64,000 bases of DNA from JBBDMX01 sp040878035. GTDB lineage: Bacteria > Planctomycetota > Phycisphaerae > Phycisphaerales > Phycisphaeraceae. The notes under the pieces are model-generated. The model searched no databases and was not told where the DNA came from. It was given only the letters and a program-made list of their open reading frames with translations. Below are positions 31,284 to 40,154 of the stretch, piece by piece. Where the stretch lies: assembly GCA_040878035.1 (NCBI GenBank), contig JBBDMX010000086.1:1-64000 (forward strand). Reading direction: 5' to 3'. The position numbers and the translations under genes were made by a program. Numbering within the stretch: the stretch's first letter is position 1; each line of letters begins with the position of its first letter.

Positions 31284-31582
31284 GGCAGGACTCGCTTGCC
31301 CGTCTCAAGCTCCGGATTGGCGCGATAGAGCAGCATCGTGCGCCCGGTAATTGCTGCACACTCTGCCTCGACCGCCGCGCATACTTCTTCCGCCAGCGTC
31401 TTGCGTTCCGCCCCTTGCACATCCTTGCCGAAACGCAGCTTCACCAGTTCTCGCCCCGTCAACAGATCGCGCAGGTTCGCCACATGCCTGGGCGTCAGCC
31501 CCGCCTTGCCCAGGCGAAAGTCATCAATCATCGTCTGCCCGCGTTGGCGCAGCAGCTTGCGTTGTCCGGAGGTTAGTGCCAT
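31280..31582 (-). CDS. yhbY: YhbY/CRM-domain RNA-binding protein
   Basis: Exactly 100 residues, the usual YhbY size: LTSGQRKLLRQRGQTMIDDF, RLGKAGLTPRHVANLRDLLT, ELVKLRFGK, then CAAITGRTMLLYRANPELE. This is the CRS1-YhbY (CRM) single domain that binds pre-50S ribosomes; the GxxG RNA-contact loop appears as GKAG. It is the first gene of the pair with GT1. An upstream start at 31660 is possible but adds no homology. Confidence 0.85.
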   Translation of the reverse strand: MALTSGQRKLLRQRGQTMIDDFRLGKAGLTPRHVANLRDLLTGRELVKLRFGKDVQGAERKTLAEEVCAAVEAECAAITGRTMLLYRANPELETGKRVLP

Positions 31583-31603
31583 AGGCGAGATTATAATCGG
31601 CCC

Positions 31604-31945
31604 ATGGTCATTCTGGCTCTGATCCCGGCGATCCTTAGTTGCCTGCTGCTGGCGGCGCATTTCTACCGCATGCAGGGCTTTGTTCTCGCCGGCATCTGTG
31701 TGGCGGCGCCCTTCGTGCTGCTGGTGCAGCGCTGGTGGGCCGTGCGCGTGATGCAGGTCGTGCTGGCGCTGGGTGCGGCCGAATGGTTCTTCACCATCGC
31801 CAACATCTACGTGGAGCGGGTGCAGGAAGGCCGCCCCTGGCTGCGCATGGCGATCATTCTGGGCGCCGTCACCCTCTTCACCCTCGGCGCGGCGATTCTA
31901 TTCAAAGTCGCCCCACTGCGCCGCCGCTATGGAACACCACGGTGA
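31604..31945 (+). CDS. Small hypothetical membrane protein
   Basis: 113 residues with three hydrophobic helices (LALIPAILSCLLLAAHFYRM; GFVLAGICVAAPFVLLVQRW; MAIILGAVTLFTLGAAILFK). It is divergent from yhbY. No enzyme motif or recognised family. Codon pattern fits the neighbours, and the long hydrophobic organisation makes it a real gene. Confidence 0.6.
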   Translation: MVILALIPAILSCLLLAAHFYRMQGFVLAGICVAAPFVLLVQRWWAVRVMQVVLALGAAEWFFTIANIYVERVQEGRPWLRMAIILGAVTLFTLGAAILFKVAPLRRRYGTPR

Positions 31946-32000
31946 CAGAAAATAATGCCGTGTTCGGCGGCTTGCCGCGGGTGGTCCATTCGGCTGTCAG

Positions 32001-32693
32001 TTAGGGCGTACAAACGTGAACATTCGTCCTATTAGCGGCGATCAGTTGATCGATTGCGTGTTCGAGGCGCTGGAATGATCGCATCTTTTTCTGGCGCACG
32101 AGTTCAAGATCGACAAGCTTCACCAGCGCCGCCTGATCACGAGTTGAGCTATATCCCATGGTCATGCGTTGACTCAACCAACCTTTGGCATCGCGCGGCC
32201 CAACCTCAAGGTCGGCTAGAGGACAAGTCGCACCTACATCTACCGCAAGCCGACCATCGTCCATGCGATGTCCGGCCAGCGACTCCACACCAGCGATAAG
32301 CCATGACTCAAACTCCATACGCGCGAACACAACCGCCAACGAGAATCTCTGCCCGGCGCCTACGGCTTCTTTGGCCGTGCGCGCCATCTCTGCCGCAACG
32401 GTCTTTGCACAGAATGCGTGCCCAGACTTGATGGGATACTCAGTAGGGTCGCCGTCGAGGACCGTGAGAACGCCCCCAACGTTCTGTCGCTTCAATGCAT
32501 AGCCCAGAAGTCTCCTCCACTTGGAATAGCCATCTTTCGCCAAGCCGAGGACTTGGCCCACTGTAAGCGGCGCATCCTTGTCAACATGAAGCGCATCCCA
32601 CCCCTTTCTCTCCTTCAGGAGCCGGGTTGTAAGCACTGGCAAGGCCTGCGCATCACCCTGTCCTTCCCCGAAAAGCACCAGTTTCCTGCTCAT
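32001..32693 (-). CDS. DUF4276-like (TOPRIM-fold) protein, partner of adjacent ATPase
   Basis: The 230-residue protein starts LVLFGEGQGDAQALPVLTTR: an E-x-x-x-D/E motif at the end of beta-strand 1, followed by VLTVLDGDPTEYP (about 73-85, the DxD-like acidic pair) and VVFARMEFESWLIAGVESLA (about 122-141, RxEFESWL). These are the hallmarks of DUF4276-type proteins, whose acidic layout resembles TOPRIM nucleases of OLD and PARIS-type systems. Its ATG overlaps the stop of the ATPase gene by 4 bases. Base composition is less GC-rich than neighbouring housekeeping genes. Family assignment is from memory of motifs; nuclease activity is inference. Confidence 0.7.
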   Translation of the reverse strand: MSRKLVLFGEGQGDAQALPVLTTRLLKERKGWDALHVDKDAPLTVGQVLGLAKDGYSKWRRLLGYALKRQNVGGVLTVLDGDPTEYPIKSGHAFCAKTVAAEMARTAKEAVGAGQRFSLAVVFARMEFESWLIAGVESLAGHRMDDGRLAVDVGATCPLADLEVGPRDAKGWLSQRMTMGYSSTRDQAALVKLVDLELVRQKKMRSFQRLEHAIDQLIAANRTNVHVCTP

Positions 32694-33901
32694 GCGCGGG
32701 CCTTTTCTGAACTGGGTTCAGATGTGGAAACCCGCGCCGGGTCCACCGTCAGCAGTTCACCTGTAGTCAGGAGATTCTCACGTATCCCCTCCCGCTGTTC
32801 CTCAGCAACCGGACCAATGATCGTTCTTCCATCTTTAATGTCGACCACGCGCAAACAGTCCACATGAAAATGATCCAACAAACCTGGACTGTGTGTTGTG
32901 AGAATGACTTGTCCCCGCTCCGTGGCAGGAGCAGCCTTGAACTCATCTGCCAGCAGTGCTAAAGCACCAAGATAGACGCCGTTCTCTGGTTCCTCAAAGA
33001 TGTTCACGAGCTTTGGCGGAACCTGGTACAACGCAAGAAGATGTGCGTAGAAACGGCGAAAGCCGTCTGACTCCTGGGACAGCTTCAAATCAAGCGTCTT
33101 GGGACCCACCCTGTGCCCAACAATCGCATCCTGTGGACTGGTGATTGAATTTAGTTCCACTGACAGGACCGAGGCATTCAACTGGCGAAGCGAAGCCTGT
33201 ATGCCCCTTCGCACATTAGGGTGCTGAAAGTCGCGCATGATGTCGCGCATTACCAGAAGGTAATTGGAACCATCATCCTTGAGGCCCGAAAGGTGTTGAT
33301 TCAGAGTATTGTGAGCTTGCCCCACTGCATCTGAATACTGTGGTTGTCGATCGCAAACGGTCATCGGCAAGTTATAGTAGCCAATGCCACTGGATAATGC
33401 CGAATAGGCGTAAACCACCTTTTCAAGCGATGGTAAGTGGCTGATGGCCAAGTGGATGTCCGCTTTCGGTGGACTAATCACCGCTGGAGTAGTCACCCAT
33501 TCCCATCCTCGTCCGCGCGTCCCGGCCCGCCGATGGAACAGGACGTCTTGTCCCAACGCCAGGCGCTCTTCCATAACCGGGAACTGACCGTGCAGTTGGG
33601 CACGCTCAATTGGCACAAAGCTTAGCAAATAGACGTAATCAGACTCCTCATCTCCGGCAGCGAATGTAATCTCCAAACTCAACTGAACCGGATCCAAGCC
33701 TGCACTGAGCAGGCGCGCCCAGCCACCGTCAACATTGCCCGCTTGAGACGGTTCCAGTAGATAGTTGCGCAGGAAACGAACGGCCTGAACAAACGCAGAT
33801 TTTCCCGTGCCGCTACGACCGACCAGTACAGTCACTGGCTCCAGTTCCACCGTGACGTCGTAGAGGCTCTTGAAGCCCGTGATTCGAATCTTCTTGATCA
33901 T
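32690..33901 (-). CDS. AAA/ABC-type ATPase (SMC-like) of a two-gene module
   Basis: 403 residues. IRITGFKSLYDVTVELEPVT leads into Walker A GRSGTGKSAFVQAVRF (28-43), the arrangement of OLD/RecF/SMC-type AAA proteins. The insert between the Walker motifs is only about 250 residues, with LSQESDGFRRFYAHLLALYQ as signature-like helix, Walker B VNIFEEPENGVYLGALALL and the His switch VILTTHSPGLLDHF. No nuclease domain is attached; that role would fall to the overlapping DUF4276 gene. It follows leuC by 72 bases in the same direction but the two are functionally unrelated. This ATPase plus TOPRIM-like pair is the architecture of several antiphage systems. Confidence 0.8.
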   Translation of the reverse strand: MIKKIRITGFKSLYDVTVELEPVTVLVGRSGTGKSAFVQAVRFLRNYLLEPSQAGNVDGGWARLLSAGLDPVQLSLEITFAAGDEESDYVYLLSFVPIERAQLHGQFPVMEERLALGQDVLFHRRAGTRGRGWEWVTTPAVISPPKADIHLAISHLPSLEKVVYAYSALSSGIGYYNLPMTVCDRQPQYSDAVGQAHNTLNQHLSGLKDDGSNYLLVMRDIMRDFQHPNVRRGIQASLRQLNASVLSVELNSITSPQDAIVGHRVGPKTLDLKLSQESDGFRRFYAHLLALYQVPPKLVNIFEEPENGVYLGALALLADEFKAAPATERGQVILTTHSPGLLDHFHVDCLRVVDIKDGRTIIGPVAEEQREGIRENLLTTGELLTVDPARVSTSEPSSEKARA

Positions 33902-33973
33902 GGCCCGGCACTCCAGCAGTGGTCCAGTTTGGTATTTATCGGCTGGAGATCAACCCTGCAACCAGTTTCAGCC

Positions 33974-35386
33974 TCACACCACCCCCGCACCGCCCGTCGC
34001 GATCGGCTCGCTCACGTACTCGCGCGGGTCGGTGATCTTGCCGCGCAGCGCCGAGGCCGCAACGGTCAGCGGGGACGCCAGGTACACCCCCGCGTCCTTG
34101 TGGCCCATGCGCCCGGGGAAGTTGCGGTTGGTCGTGCTGATGCAGGTGATCGGCTCATTCAAGCGGCCGAAGGTGTCGGCCGGGCCGCCCAGACAGGCGC
34201 TACAGCCCGACGGGCCGACCTGGCAGCCCGCGTCCAGCAGCACCTCTTCGATCGACCTTTCACCGGGCTTGACTGCGTCGCCGGTGACGTTGAGCCGCTT
34301 CATGTCGGCGTGCACCTCCGTCGAGCCGGGCACCACGAAGGTCGGCACCTTCACCGTGTTCCCCTTTAGGATCGATGCGGCGAAGATCATGTCGGTGATC
34401 TTCCCGCCGGTGCAGGAACCGATGTACGCGCGGTCCACTTTCACGTCGCTACAGTTGGCGGCCGTATCCTTGTTGTCCGGGCTGTGCGGCTTGGCGACCA
34501 TCGGGTCCATCAGGCCCAGGTCCCATTCATGCTCGTAGCAATACTGGGCACCGGGGTCGTCCGTGTACACCTGCCAGTCAGGCCGATTGGAGCGATGACG
34601 CACATACGCCAGGGTCTTTTCGTCCACGTCGCAGACGCCGTTCTTCCCGCCGGCCTCGATGGCCATGTTGGTCAGCGTCATGCGATCTTCCAGCGTCAGG
34701 CTCTCGACGCCCTGGCCGGCGAAGTACATGGTCTTGTACGTCGCGCCGCTGACGCTGATCTGGCCGATCACCGCCAGGATCAAATCCTTGGCGGTCAGGT
34801 ACGGCGGGATCTGCCCGTGGAAGGTGAACTTCATCGTGGGCGGCACCTTGAGCCAGGTCTTGCCCGTGCCCAGCACGAACGCCGCGTCAGTGTTGCCCAT
34901 GCCTGTGGCGAACTGCCCGAACGCACCGGCCGTACAGGTGTGGCTGTCGGTGCCCAGGAGAATCTCGCCCGGCCGCACATGCCCTTCCTCAGGCAGGGCC
35001 TTGTGGCACACGCCCTTGTAATTGGTCTTGGTCGGATCGCGATAGGGCGAGGGCATGCCCGGTTCGTTCTTCACGAACTCCGGGTCGTAGTAATACTTCA
35101 GGCCCTGCTCGCGCACGAAGTCACGCAGAATCTGCACGTTGCGATGGCACTTCTCATCGGCGGTGAAGATGTAGTGATCGGGGATGATCACCACGCGGTC
35201 GCCGTCCCACACCTTGGCCTTATCGCCGAATTCCTTCTTGAAGATGCCGATGGTGCCTGGGCCGCACACGTCGTGGGTCATCAGCACATCCACGCTCACC
35301 CACACGTTTTCGCCGGGCTCAACGTTGTCGCGCCCGGCGTGGGCGGCGAGGATCTTCTCGGTCATGGTCATCTTGCGAACGGGCAT
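33974..35386 (-). CDS. leuC: 3-isopropylmalate dehydratase large subunit (LeuC family)
   Basis: Aconitase-family dehydratase of leucine synthesis, 470 residues. MTMTEKILAAHAGRDNVEPG, GTDSHTCTAGAFGQFATGMG and GTGKTWLKVPPT are typical. The [4Fe-4S] ligands are in IGSCTGGKITDM and CSACLGG (with a further Cys in GPSGC). HEWDLGLMDPMVAKPHSPDN also fits the LeuC/homoaconitase group. ATG 35386 has AGGAG eight bases upstream; ATG 35392 is too close to it. No leuD (small subunit) gene adjoins in the window, which is unusual for this subunit pair. Confidence 0.9.
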   Translation of the reverse strand: MPVRKMTMTEKILAAHAGRDNVEPGENVWVSVDVLMTHDVCGPGTIGIFKKEFGDKAKVWDGDRVVIIPDHYIFTADEKCHRNVQILRDFVREQGLKYYYDPEFVKNEPGMPSPYRDPTKTNYKGVCHKALPEEGHVRPGEILLGTDSHTCTAGAFGQFATGMGNTDAAFVLGTGKTWLKVPPTMKFTFHGQIPPYLTAKDLILAVIGQISVSGATYKTMYFAGQGVESLTLEDRMTLTNMAIEAGGKNGVCDVDEKTLAYVRHRSNRPDWQVYTDDPGAQYCYEHEWDLGLMDPMVAKPHSPDNKDTAANCSDVKVDRAYIGSCTGGKITDMIFAASILKGNTVKVPTFVVPGSTEVHADMKRLNVTGDAVKPGERSIEEVLLDAGCQVGPSGCSACLGGPADTFGRLNEPITCISTTNRNFPGRMGHKDAGVYLASPLTVAASALRGKITDPREYVSEPIATGGAGVV

Positions 35387-35482
35387 CGGCATTACTCCTG
35401 CATGTGCGAACGGAAAGCCCCATATTGTAGCGAGGACGGCCTGGCTTAAGCGGGGCTGCCGGTCAACCCTCGTTCGGTTAGA

Positions 35483-35499
35483 ATCGTACACCGTACGAT
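35483..35499. promoter_or_regulatory. Candidate operator palindrome between leuC and the TolC-like gene
   Basis: ATCGTACACCGTACGAT is a perfect 7-bp dyad around a 3-base centre, located in the 157-base divergent interval, 45 bases before the outer-membrane lipoprotein gene and about 97 before leuC. Not repeated elsewhere in the window, so a regulator site is more likely than a dispersed repeat. Confidence 0.45.
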
Positions 35500-35543
35500 C
35501 CGCGATTGCTTCGATCCCCCCCGCCCCGTATATTCCCCCTGCC

Positions 35544-37322
35544 ATGATCAAACTATCCTTCCTGCGTGAAATTGCCCTATGCACGGCGGCGTCGCTGCTG
35601 GTCGCCGCGGGCTGTGCCAGTCCCCTGGAGCGTTCGGCTGAAGAAGCGATGCGCGAACAACTGCTGGCGTCGCACCGCCGCTATGTCTCCAGCGTCGCCG
35701 CCGGCCCGGTCATCGAGGTGTCGCGCCCGCCCAGCGAGGTCGAGCGCGAGCTGACCCCCGAGCGCACCGCGGAGCTGGACCATATGGCAGGCCCGGACTC
35801 CTACCGCGGCCAGACCATGCGCCTGGGCCCGGACCTCCAGGGCAACAGCGAAACCGATATGGCAGGCATCTCCCTGCGCCGCGCCATCGAGCTGGCGGTG
35901 AAGAACAACCTGAACGTCGAGGTGGCGCGACTGAGTCCGGCCATCACCCAGGCGCAGGTCATCGCCGCCGAGGCCGCTTTCGACGCCGTGTTCTATTCCA
36001 CCCTGACCATCGAGCGCACCGACACGCCCCGGCCCGGCACGGCGGCGGGTGGATTCGCCAGCGTCTTTGGCGGCGTACAGGAACGCGAAGTCGATGCGCT
36101 GACCACCGGCATCCGCAAGCCGCTGACCACCGGCGGCCAGTTCGCGGTGCAGACCACCTTCGCGCGCAATTACGATGAGCCGACTTTCTTCCTCATGCCC
36201 GAGTATTACACCGCCAACGTCGAGATGATCATCACTCAGCCGCTATTGCGCGGCTTCGGCACGGACGTCAACCGCGCCGAGATTCTGCTGGCGCAAAGCG
36301 GTCGCCACGCCAGCGTGCAGGAACTACGCCGCGCCTTGCTCCAGACCGCCAGCGACACCGAGCAGGCCTATTGGACGCTCTACTTCGCCCGGCAACGGCT
36401 GCTGATCCAGGGGCGCCTGCTGGGGCGGACCGAGGAAGACTACGAGCGCATCAAGAAGCGACAGGACTTCGACGTCAGCCCGGTGCGCAAGACCGAGGCC
36501 AGCAGCTTCGTCGAGCTGCGCCGTTCGGAGGTGATCCGTGCCCGCCAGGACGTGCGCGTCGCGTCCGATGCGCTTAAGCGACTGATCCATTCCTCGGAAC
36601 TGCCGATTTCCGGCGAGACGCTGATCATACCCTCCGATGAGCCGGCCGATGCCACCATCCGCTTCAACCTGCTTGACGCGGTGACCACAGCCTTGCAGCG
36701 CCGGCCGGAGTTGCAGAGCGCGTTGCTACAGATTCGCGACACGGCCGTGCGCCTGCGGGTGGCGGACAACGCCCGCCTGCCGCTGCTCAATGTCTCGGCG
36801 ACCATGCGTTACAACGGGCTGGGCGGCGGCGTGGACAGCGCCTATGGCCGGCTCACCGACGGCGATTTCATCGACTACATCCTGGGCGCTCAGTTCGAGC
36901 AGCCCATCGGCAACCGCGCTGCCGAGGCGTTCTACACACAGCGCTCGCTGGAGCGCCGCCAGGCCGTCACCGCGTACCAGTTGGCGGCACAGGATGTCGT
37001 GCTGGAAGTAAAAAACGCGATGCGGAATCTGCTCACGGCCTATGAGTTGATCGGCTCCTCGCGTGCCGGGCGACGTGCCGCGGCGGACAATTTGCGCGCC
37101 ATCGAGCGCCAGGAAGAGGCCGGCGTCGCCCTCACCCCCGAGTTCCTGCTGGACTTGAAGCTCAACTCGCAGCAACGCCTCGCCGACGCCGAGACGCAGG
37201 AAGTGCAGGCCCTGGCGGACTACAACACGTCCATCGCCGCCTACTACCGGGCGCTAGGCACGCTGCTGGAACGCAGTGGCATCGAGTTCCAGGACCCGAC
37301 ATCCGAGCGGAAGAGACAGTAA
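35544..37322 (+). CDS. TolC-like outer-membrane efflux lipoprotein
   Basis: 592 residues. A signal peptide (LREIALCTAASLLVAAGC) ends in a lipobox LVAAGC, so the mature N-terminus would be acylated. The outer-membrane efflux protein repeats follow: SLRRAIELAVKNNLNVEVAR, FDAVFYSTLTIERTD, ITQPLLRGFGTDVNRAEILL, then in the second half LLDAVTTALQRRPELQSALL, LPLLNVSATMRYNGLGG and DYNTSIAAYYRALGTLLERS. Long coiled-coil segments lie between. No inner-membrane pump or adaptor gene is adjacent. The open frame upstream to 35184 is antisense to leuC. Confidence 0.85.
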   Translation: MIKLSFLREIALCTAASLLVAAGCASPLERSAEEAMREQLLASHRRYVSSVAAGPVIEVSRPPSEVERELTPERTAELDHMAGPDSYRGQTMRLGPDLQGNSETDMAGISLRRAIELAVKNNLNVEVARLSPAITQAQVIAAEAAFDAVFYSTLTIERTDTPRPGTAAGGFASVFGGVQEREVDALTTGIRKPLTTGGQFAVQTTFARNYDEPTFFLMPEYYTANVEMIITQPLLRGFGTDVNRAEILLAQSGRHASVQELRRALLQTASDTEQAYWTLYFARQRLLIQGRLLGRTEEDYERIKKRQDFDVSPVRKTEASSFVELRRSEVIRARQDVRVASDALKRLIHSSELPISGETLIIPSDEPADATIRFNLLDAVTTALQRRPELQSALLQIRDTAVRLRVADNARLPLLNVSATMRYNGLGGGVDSAYGRLTDGDFIDYILGAQFEQPIGNRAAEAFYTQRSLERRQAVTAYQLAAQDVVLEVKNAMRNLLTAYELIGSSRAGRRAAADNLRAIERQEEAGVALTPEFLLDLKLNSQQRLADAETQEVQALADYNTSIAAYYRALGTLLERSGIEFQDPTSERKRQ

Positions 37323-37399
37323 GGCTCGCTTCTTGTTAGCCCAAGCACCAACAGCGCGGGCGCACGTGAACATCTCATGGCTTGGCGCGTCTAACGTCA

Positions 37400-37415
37400 G
37401 GTAAGGAGCCTTACC
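37400..37415. promoter_or_regulatory. Shine-Dalgarno inside a perfect inverted repeat, serpin leader
   Basis: GGTAAGGAGCCTTACC is an exact inverted repeat that contains the AAGGAG ribosome-binding site and ends one base before ATG 37417. A hairpin GGTAAG/CTTACC with a GAGC loop would occlude the site. Confidence 0.5.
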
Positions 37416-37416
37416 C

Positions 37417-38706
37417 ATGACGCTCACTCGTCTGCTCATCGGATCCCTGGTGCTTTTCACGTCATCCAACCTCGCGCTGGCGCGCGGCGAAAACGATGCC
37501 CGTGAGCTAGCCGCATGCTCCAACAGCTTTGGCATCAACCTTTACCAGCACCTGGCGACCGGGCCGGGCAACGTTTTCATCTCACCGCACAGCATGCACG
37601 CGGTCCTGTCCATGACCTTACTGGGCGCCAAGGGGCCGACTGCCGAGCAGATCGCATCGGTACTGACGCTGGTGACGATGGAGCATCTTCCGGCACAGGA
37701 CGGTCTGCCAGCACCGTGGATCAAGAAACTCATGCCAGAGATGATCCAGGCCTACCCGCTATTGCTCGGTGGTACGCCCAACATGGCGGGCATCAATCCC
37801 CGTGAGGACGACAAGGATCGCGGCTTCCAGCTCAAGACTGTCAACACCGTCTGGGCGCAGAAGGGTTACCCCTTCCGCAAGGAATACCTCGACTCGCTCA
37901 AGGGCACTTTTGATTCAGGCCTGCGCGAGGTGGACTTCGTGCAGGATCCCGAAGGCTCGCGCACGACGATCAACGCGTGGGTGCAGGAGGAGACCAAGGA
38001 CAAGATCAAGGACCTGCTGCCCAAGGGAATCATTGATCAACTGACGCGGCTGGTGCTGACTAATGCGGTGTACTTCAAGGCCGACTGGATATCGCCGTTC
38101 GCCAAGGAAGCGACGAAGGACGCGCCCTTTACGCTGGCCGATGGCAAGAGCGTGGACGTGCCGACGATGCACCAGGCCGCGCATTTCCAATACTTCGAGA
38201 ACGTCGCGGTGCAGGGCGTGACCTTGCCGTATCAGGGCAAACAGGTGTCGATGACAATTGTGCTGCCCAGGAAGGCCGCCGGCCTGGCGGAGGTGGAGAA
38301 GGATCTGACCGCCGATGGGCTGGGGAACTGGATTAAGGACGCCAAACGGCGCAAGGTCGTGCTGGCGTTGCCCAGGTTCAAGTTCGAGTCGTCCTACGAC
38401 ATGATCCCGCCGCTGAAGAAGCTGGGCATGGTCGATGCGTTTGTGCCCGGCAAGGCCGACTTTTCTGGCATCGATGGCACGCGCGAGCTCTATGTGACGG
38501 CGGTGGTGCACAAGACGTTCGTGGCGGTGGATGAAAAAGGCACGGAGGCGGCGGCCGCCACGGCGGTGGTGATTGGCTTGCGCAGCGCGCCGATGCCCGA
38601 GGAAACCGTCGAGTTCAAGGCCGACCACCCGTTCATGTTTGTGATCCGCCACGAGCCGACGGGGACGATCCTGTTCATGGGACGGATGACGGACCCGACA
38701 GAGTGA
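37417..38706 (+). CDS. Secreted serpin (serine protease inhibitor)
   Basis: 429 residues with an N-terminal signal (LTRLLIGSLVLFTSSNLALA). The serpin fold follows: SNSFGINLYQHLATGPGNVF, ISPHSMHAVLSMTLLGAKGP, LVLTNAVYFKADWISPF, LPYQGKQVSMTIVLPRKAAG, LALPRFKFESSYDM. The hinge of the reactive loop, DEKGTEAAAATAV, has the small residues of inhibitory serpins. By alignment with human antitrypsin the P1-P1' pair is Arg-Ser in VVIGLRSAP, predicting inhibition of trypsin-like proteases. It ends HPFMFVIRHEPTGTILFMGR. It stands alone, downstream of the TolC-like gene. Confidence 0.9.
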   Translation: MTLTRLLIGSLVLFTSSNLALARGENDARELAACSNSFGINLYQHLATGPGNVFISPHSMHAVLSMTLLGAKGPTAEQIASVLTLVTMEHLPAQDGLPAPWIKKLMPEMIQAYPLLLGGTPNMAGINPREDDKDRGFQLKTVNTVWAQKGYPFRKEYLDSLKGTFDSGLREVDFVQDPEGSRTTINAWVQEETKDKIKDLLPKGIIDQLTRLVLTNAVYFKADWISPFAKEATKDAPFTLADGKSVDVPTMHQAAHFQYFENVAVQGVTLPYQGKQVSMTIVLPRKAAGLAEVEKDLTADGLGNWIKDAKRRKVVLALPRFKFESSYDMIPPLKKLGMVDAFVPGKADFSGIDGTRELYVTAVVHKTFVAVDEKGTEAAAATAVVIGLRSAPMPEETVEFKADHPFMFVIRHEPTGTILFMGRMTDPTE

Positions 38707-38858
38707 GATGCCGCGAGCGGCACCAGCTCCTCCGCACCGTCCATGCGTCCCTGCTTATCAGCCAGGTGTTTCAGAGATGCCAAGCAAACGGCACGCTCTA
38801 CCCTCCGCATATGCCGCCACCGCGTGGTGCGCGGCCTTTGCGGTTATTCTGATTCTTC

Positions 38859-40127
38859 GTGCAGCAGCAACTGGACATCGCGATCGTCGGCGCCGGGGCG
38901 GCGGGCCTGATGGCGGCGATATGCGCCGGCCGGGCGGCTAAGGCGCGCTCGTCCGCGGTGCCGCCGTTGCGGATCGCGGCCCTCGATGGCGCCGCCAGGC
39001 TGGGGGCCAAGATCCTCATCGCCGGCGGCGGACGATGCAATGTCACCCATGATGTGGTGGCGCCGACTGATTTTGCCGGCGGGAACGTCAACCAGATCGC
39101 CAAGGTCCTGCGCAGCTTCAGCGTGGACGACACGGTCGCCTTCTTCCGTGATCTGGGGGTCACACTCAAGCGCGAGGAGACGGGCAAGCTCTTTCCCACG
39201 ACCGATCGCGCCCAGACGGTGCTTAATGCACTGCTGCGTGCGTGTGAACAGGCCGGCGTCGCCCTGCTGACCAATCATCGCGTGGCGACGGTGATGCCGG
39301 TAGACACGGGCTTCGAGTTGGAGACGAATCAAGACGTGATCCGCGCGCGCCGCGTCATTCTCGCCACCGGCGGCAAGAGCCTGCCCAAGACCGGCAGCGA
39401 TGGTTACGGCTACGAACTGGCGCGGGAGCTGGGCCATACCGTGACGCGCACCATGCCGGGCCTGGTGCCGCTGGTACTCGAGCAGGGGCACTACCTCACG
39501 ACGCTGTCGGGCGTGAGCATGGCTGTGGAGCTGACGGTGCGCAGTGGCACCGGCAAGGTGCTGCACCGTCAAAGCGGCGCGATGCTGCTGACGCACTTTG
39601 GCCTCAGCGGTCCGGCGGTGCTGGACATCAGCCGGCATCTGCTGGCGGCGCGGTCCGAAGATGCGGCGGCGGCGCTCACCGCGAATCTGATGCCGGGCGA
39701 GGATTTCCAATCGATGGACGCCCGCCTGGTACGTGCCGCCGAGCAGCAGCCGCGGGCAACGGTCTTCGCACTGCTGCGCCAAGTGATGCCCGAACGCCTG
39801 GCGGACCAGTTGCCGCGGCAGAGCGCCCAAGTCGATCCGCAGACGCCCATGGCGCAGTTGAGCAAGGACTCGCGGCGGGCGCTGGTGCGGACCCTGGTGG
39901 AGTTGCCCCTGCCGGTGACGCGCGATCGGGGGTTTCTCTTTGCCGAGGTCACTGCCGGCGGCGTGCCACTGGAGGAAGTCAGCGTCCCCACCATGGCATC
40001 GCGGCGCTGCCCGGGGCTCTATCTCTGCGGTGAGATCCTCGACGTGGACGGCCGGATCGGCGGCTACAACTTCCAGTGGGCCTGGTGCACCGGCCGATTG
40101 GCGGGCCTGGCAGCGGCGCGGACGTGA
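38859..40127 (+). CDS. HI0933-family NAD(P)/FAD flavoprotein
   Basis: 422 residues. The FAD Rossmann motif is DIAIVGAGAAGLMAAICAGR, followed by LGAKILIAGGGRCNVTH, the diagnostic HI0933 motif, FFRDLGVTLKREETGKLFPT, RRVILATGGKSLPKTGSDG and, near the end, EVTAGGVPLEEVSVPTM, GLYLCGEILDVDGRIGGYN. The aminoacetone oxidase/BaiN-like group includes this family; the substrate is unknown. Length is normal. The start is GTG 38859, only in a weak context. The 152-base gap from the serpin gene holds no feature. Confidence 0.85.
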   Translation: MQQQLDIAIVGAGAAGLMAAICAGRAAKARSSAVPPLRIAALDGAARLGAKILIAGGGRCNVTHDVVAPTDFAGGNVNQIAKVLRSFSVDDTVAFFRDLGVTLKREETGKLFPTTDRAQTVLNALLRACEQAGVALLTNHRVATVMPVDTGFELETNQDVIRARRVILATGGKSLPKTGSDGYGYELARELGHTVTRTMPGLVPLVLEQGHYLTTLSGVSMAVELTVRSGTGKVLHRQSGAMLLTHFGLSGPAVLDISRHLLAARSEDAAAALTANLMPGEDFQSMDARLVRAAEQQPRATVFALLRQVMPERLADQLPRQSAQVDPQTPMAQLSKDSRRALVRTLVELPLPVTRDRGFLFAEVTAGGVPLEEVSVPTMASRRCPGLYLCGEILDVDGRIGGYNFQWAWCTGRLAGLAAART

Positions 40128-40154
40128 CTTGACCCGGCTCATTACGCTGCTCGT

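Noticed and set aside
38844..40142. 432-codon minus-strand ORF
   Set aside because: Shadow of the HI0933 flavoprotein gene.
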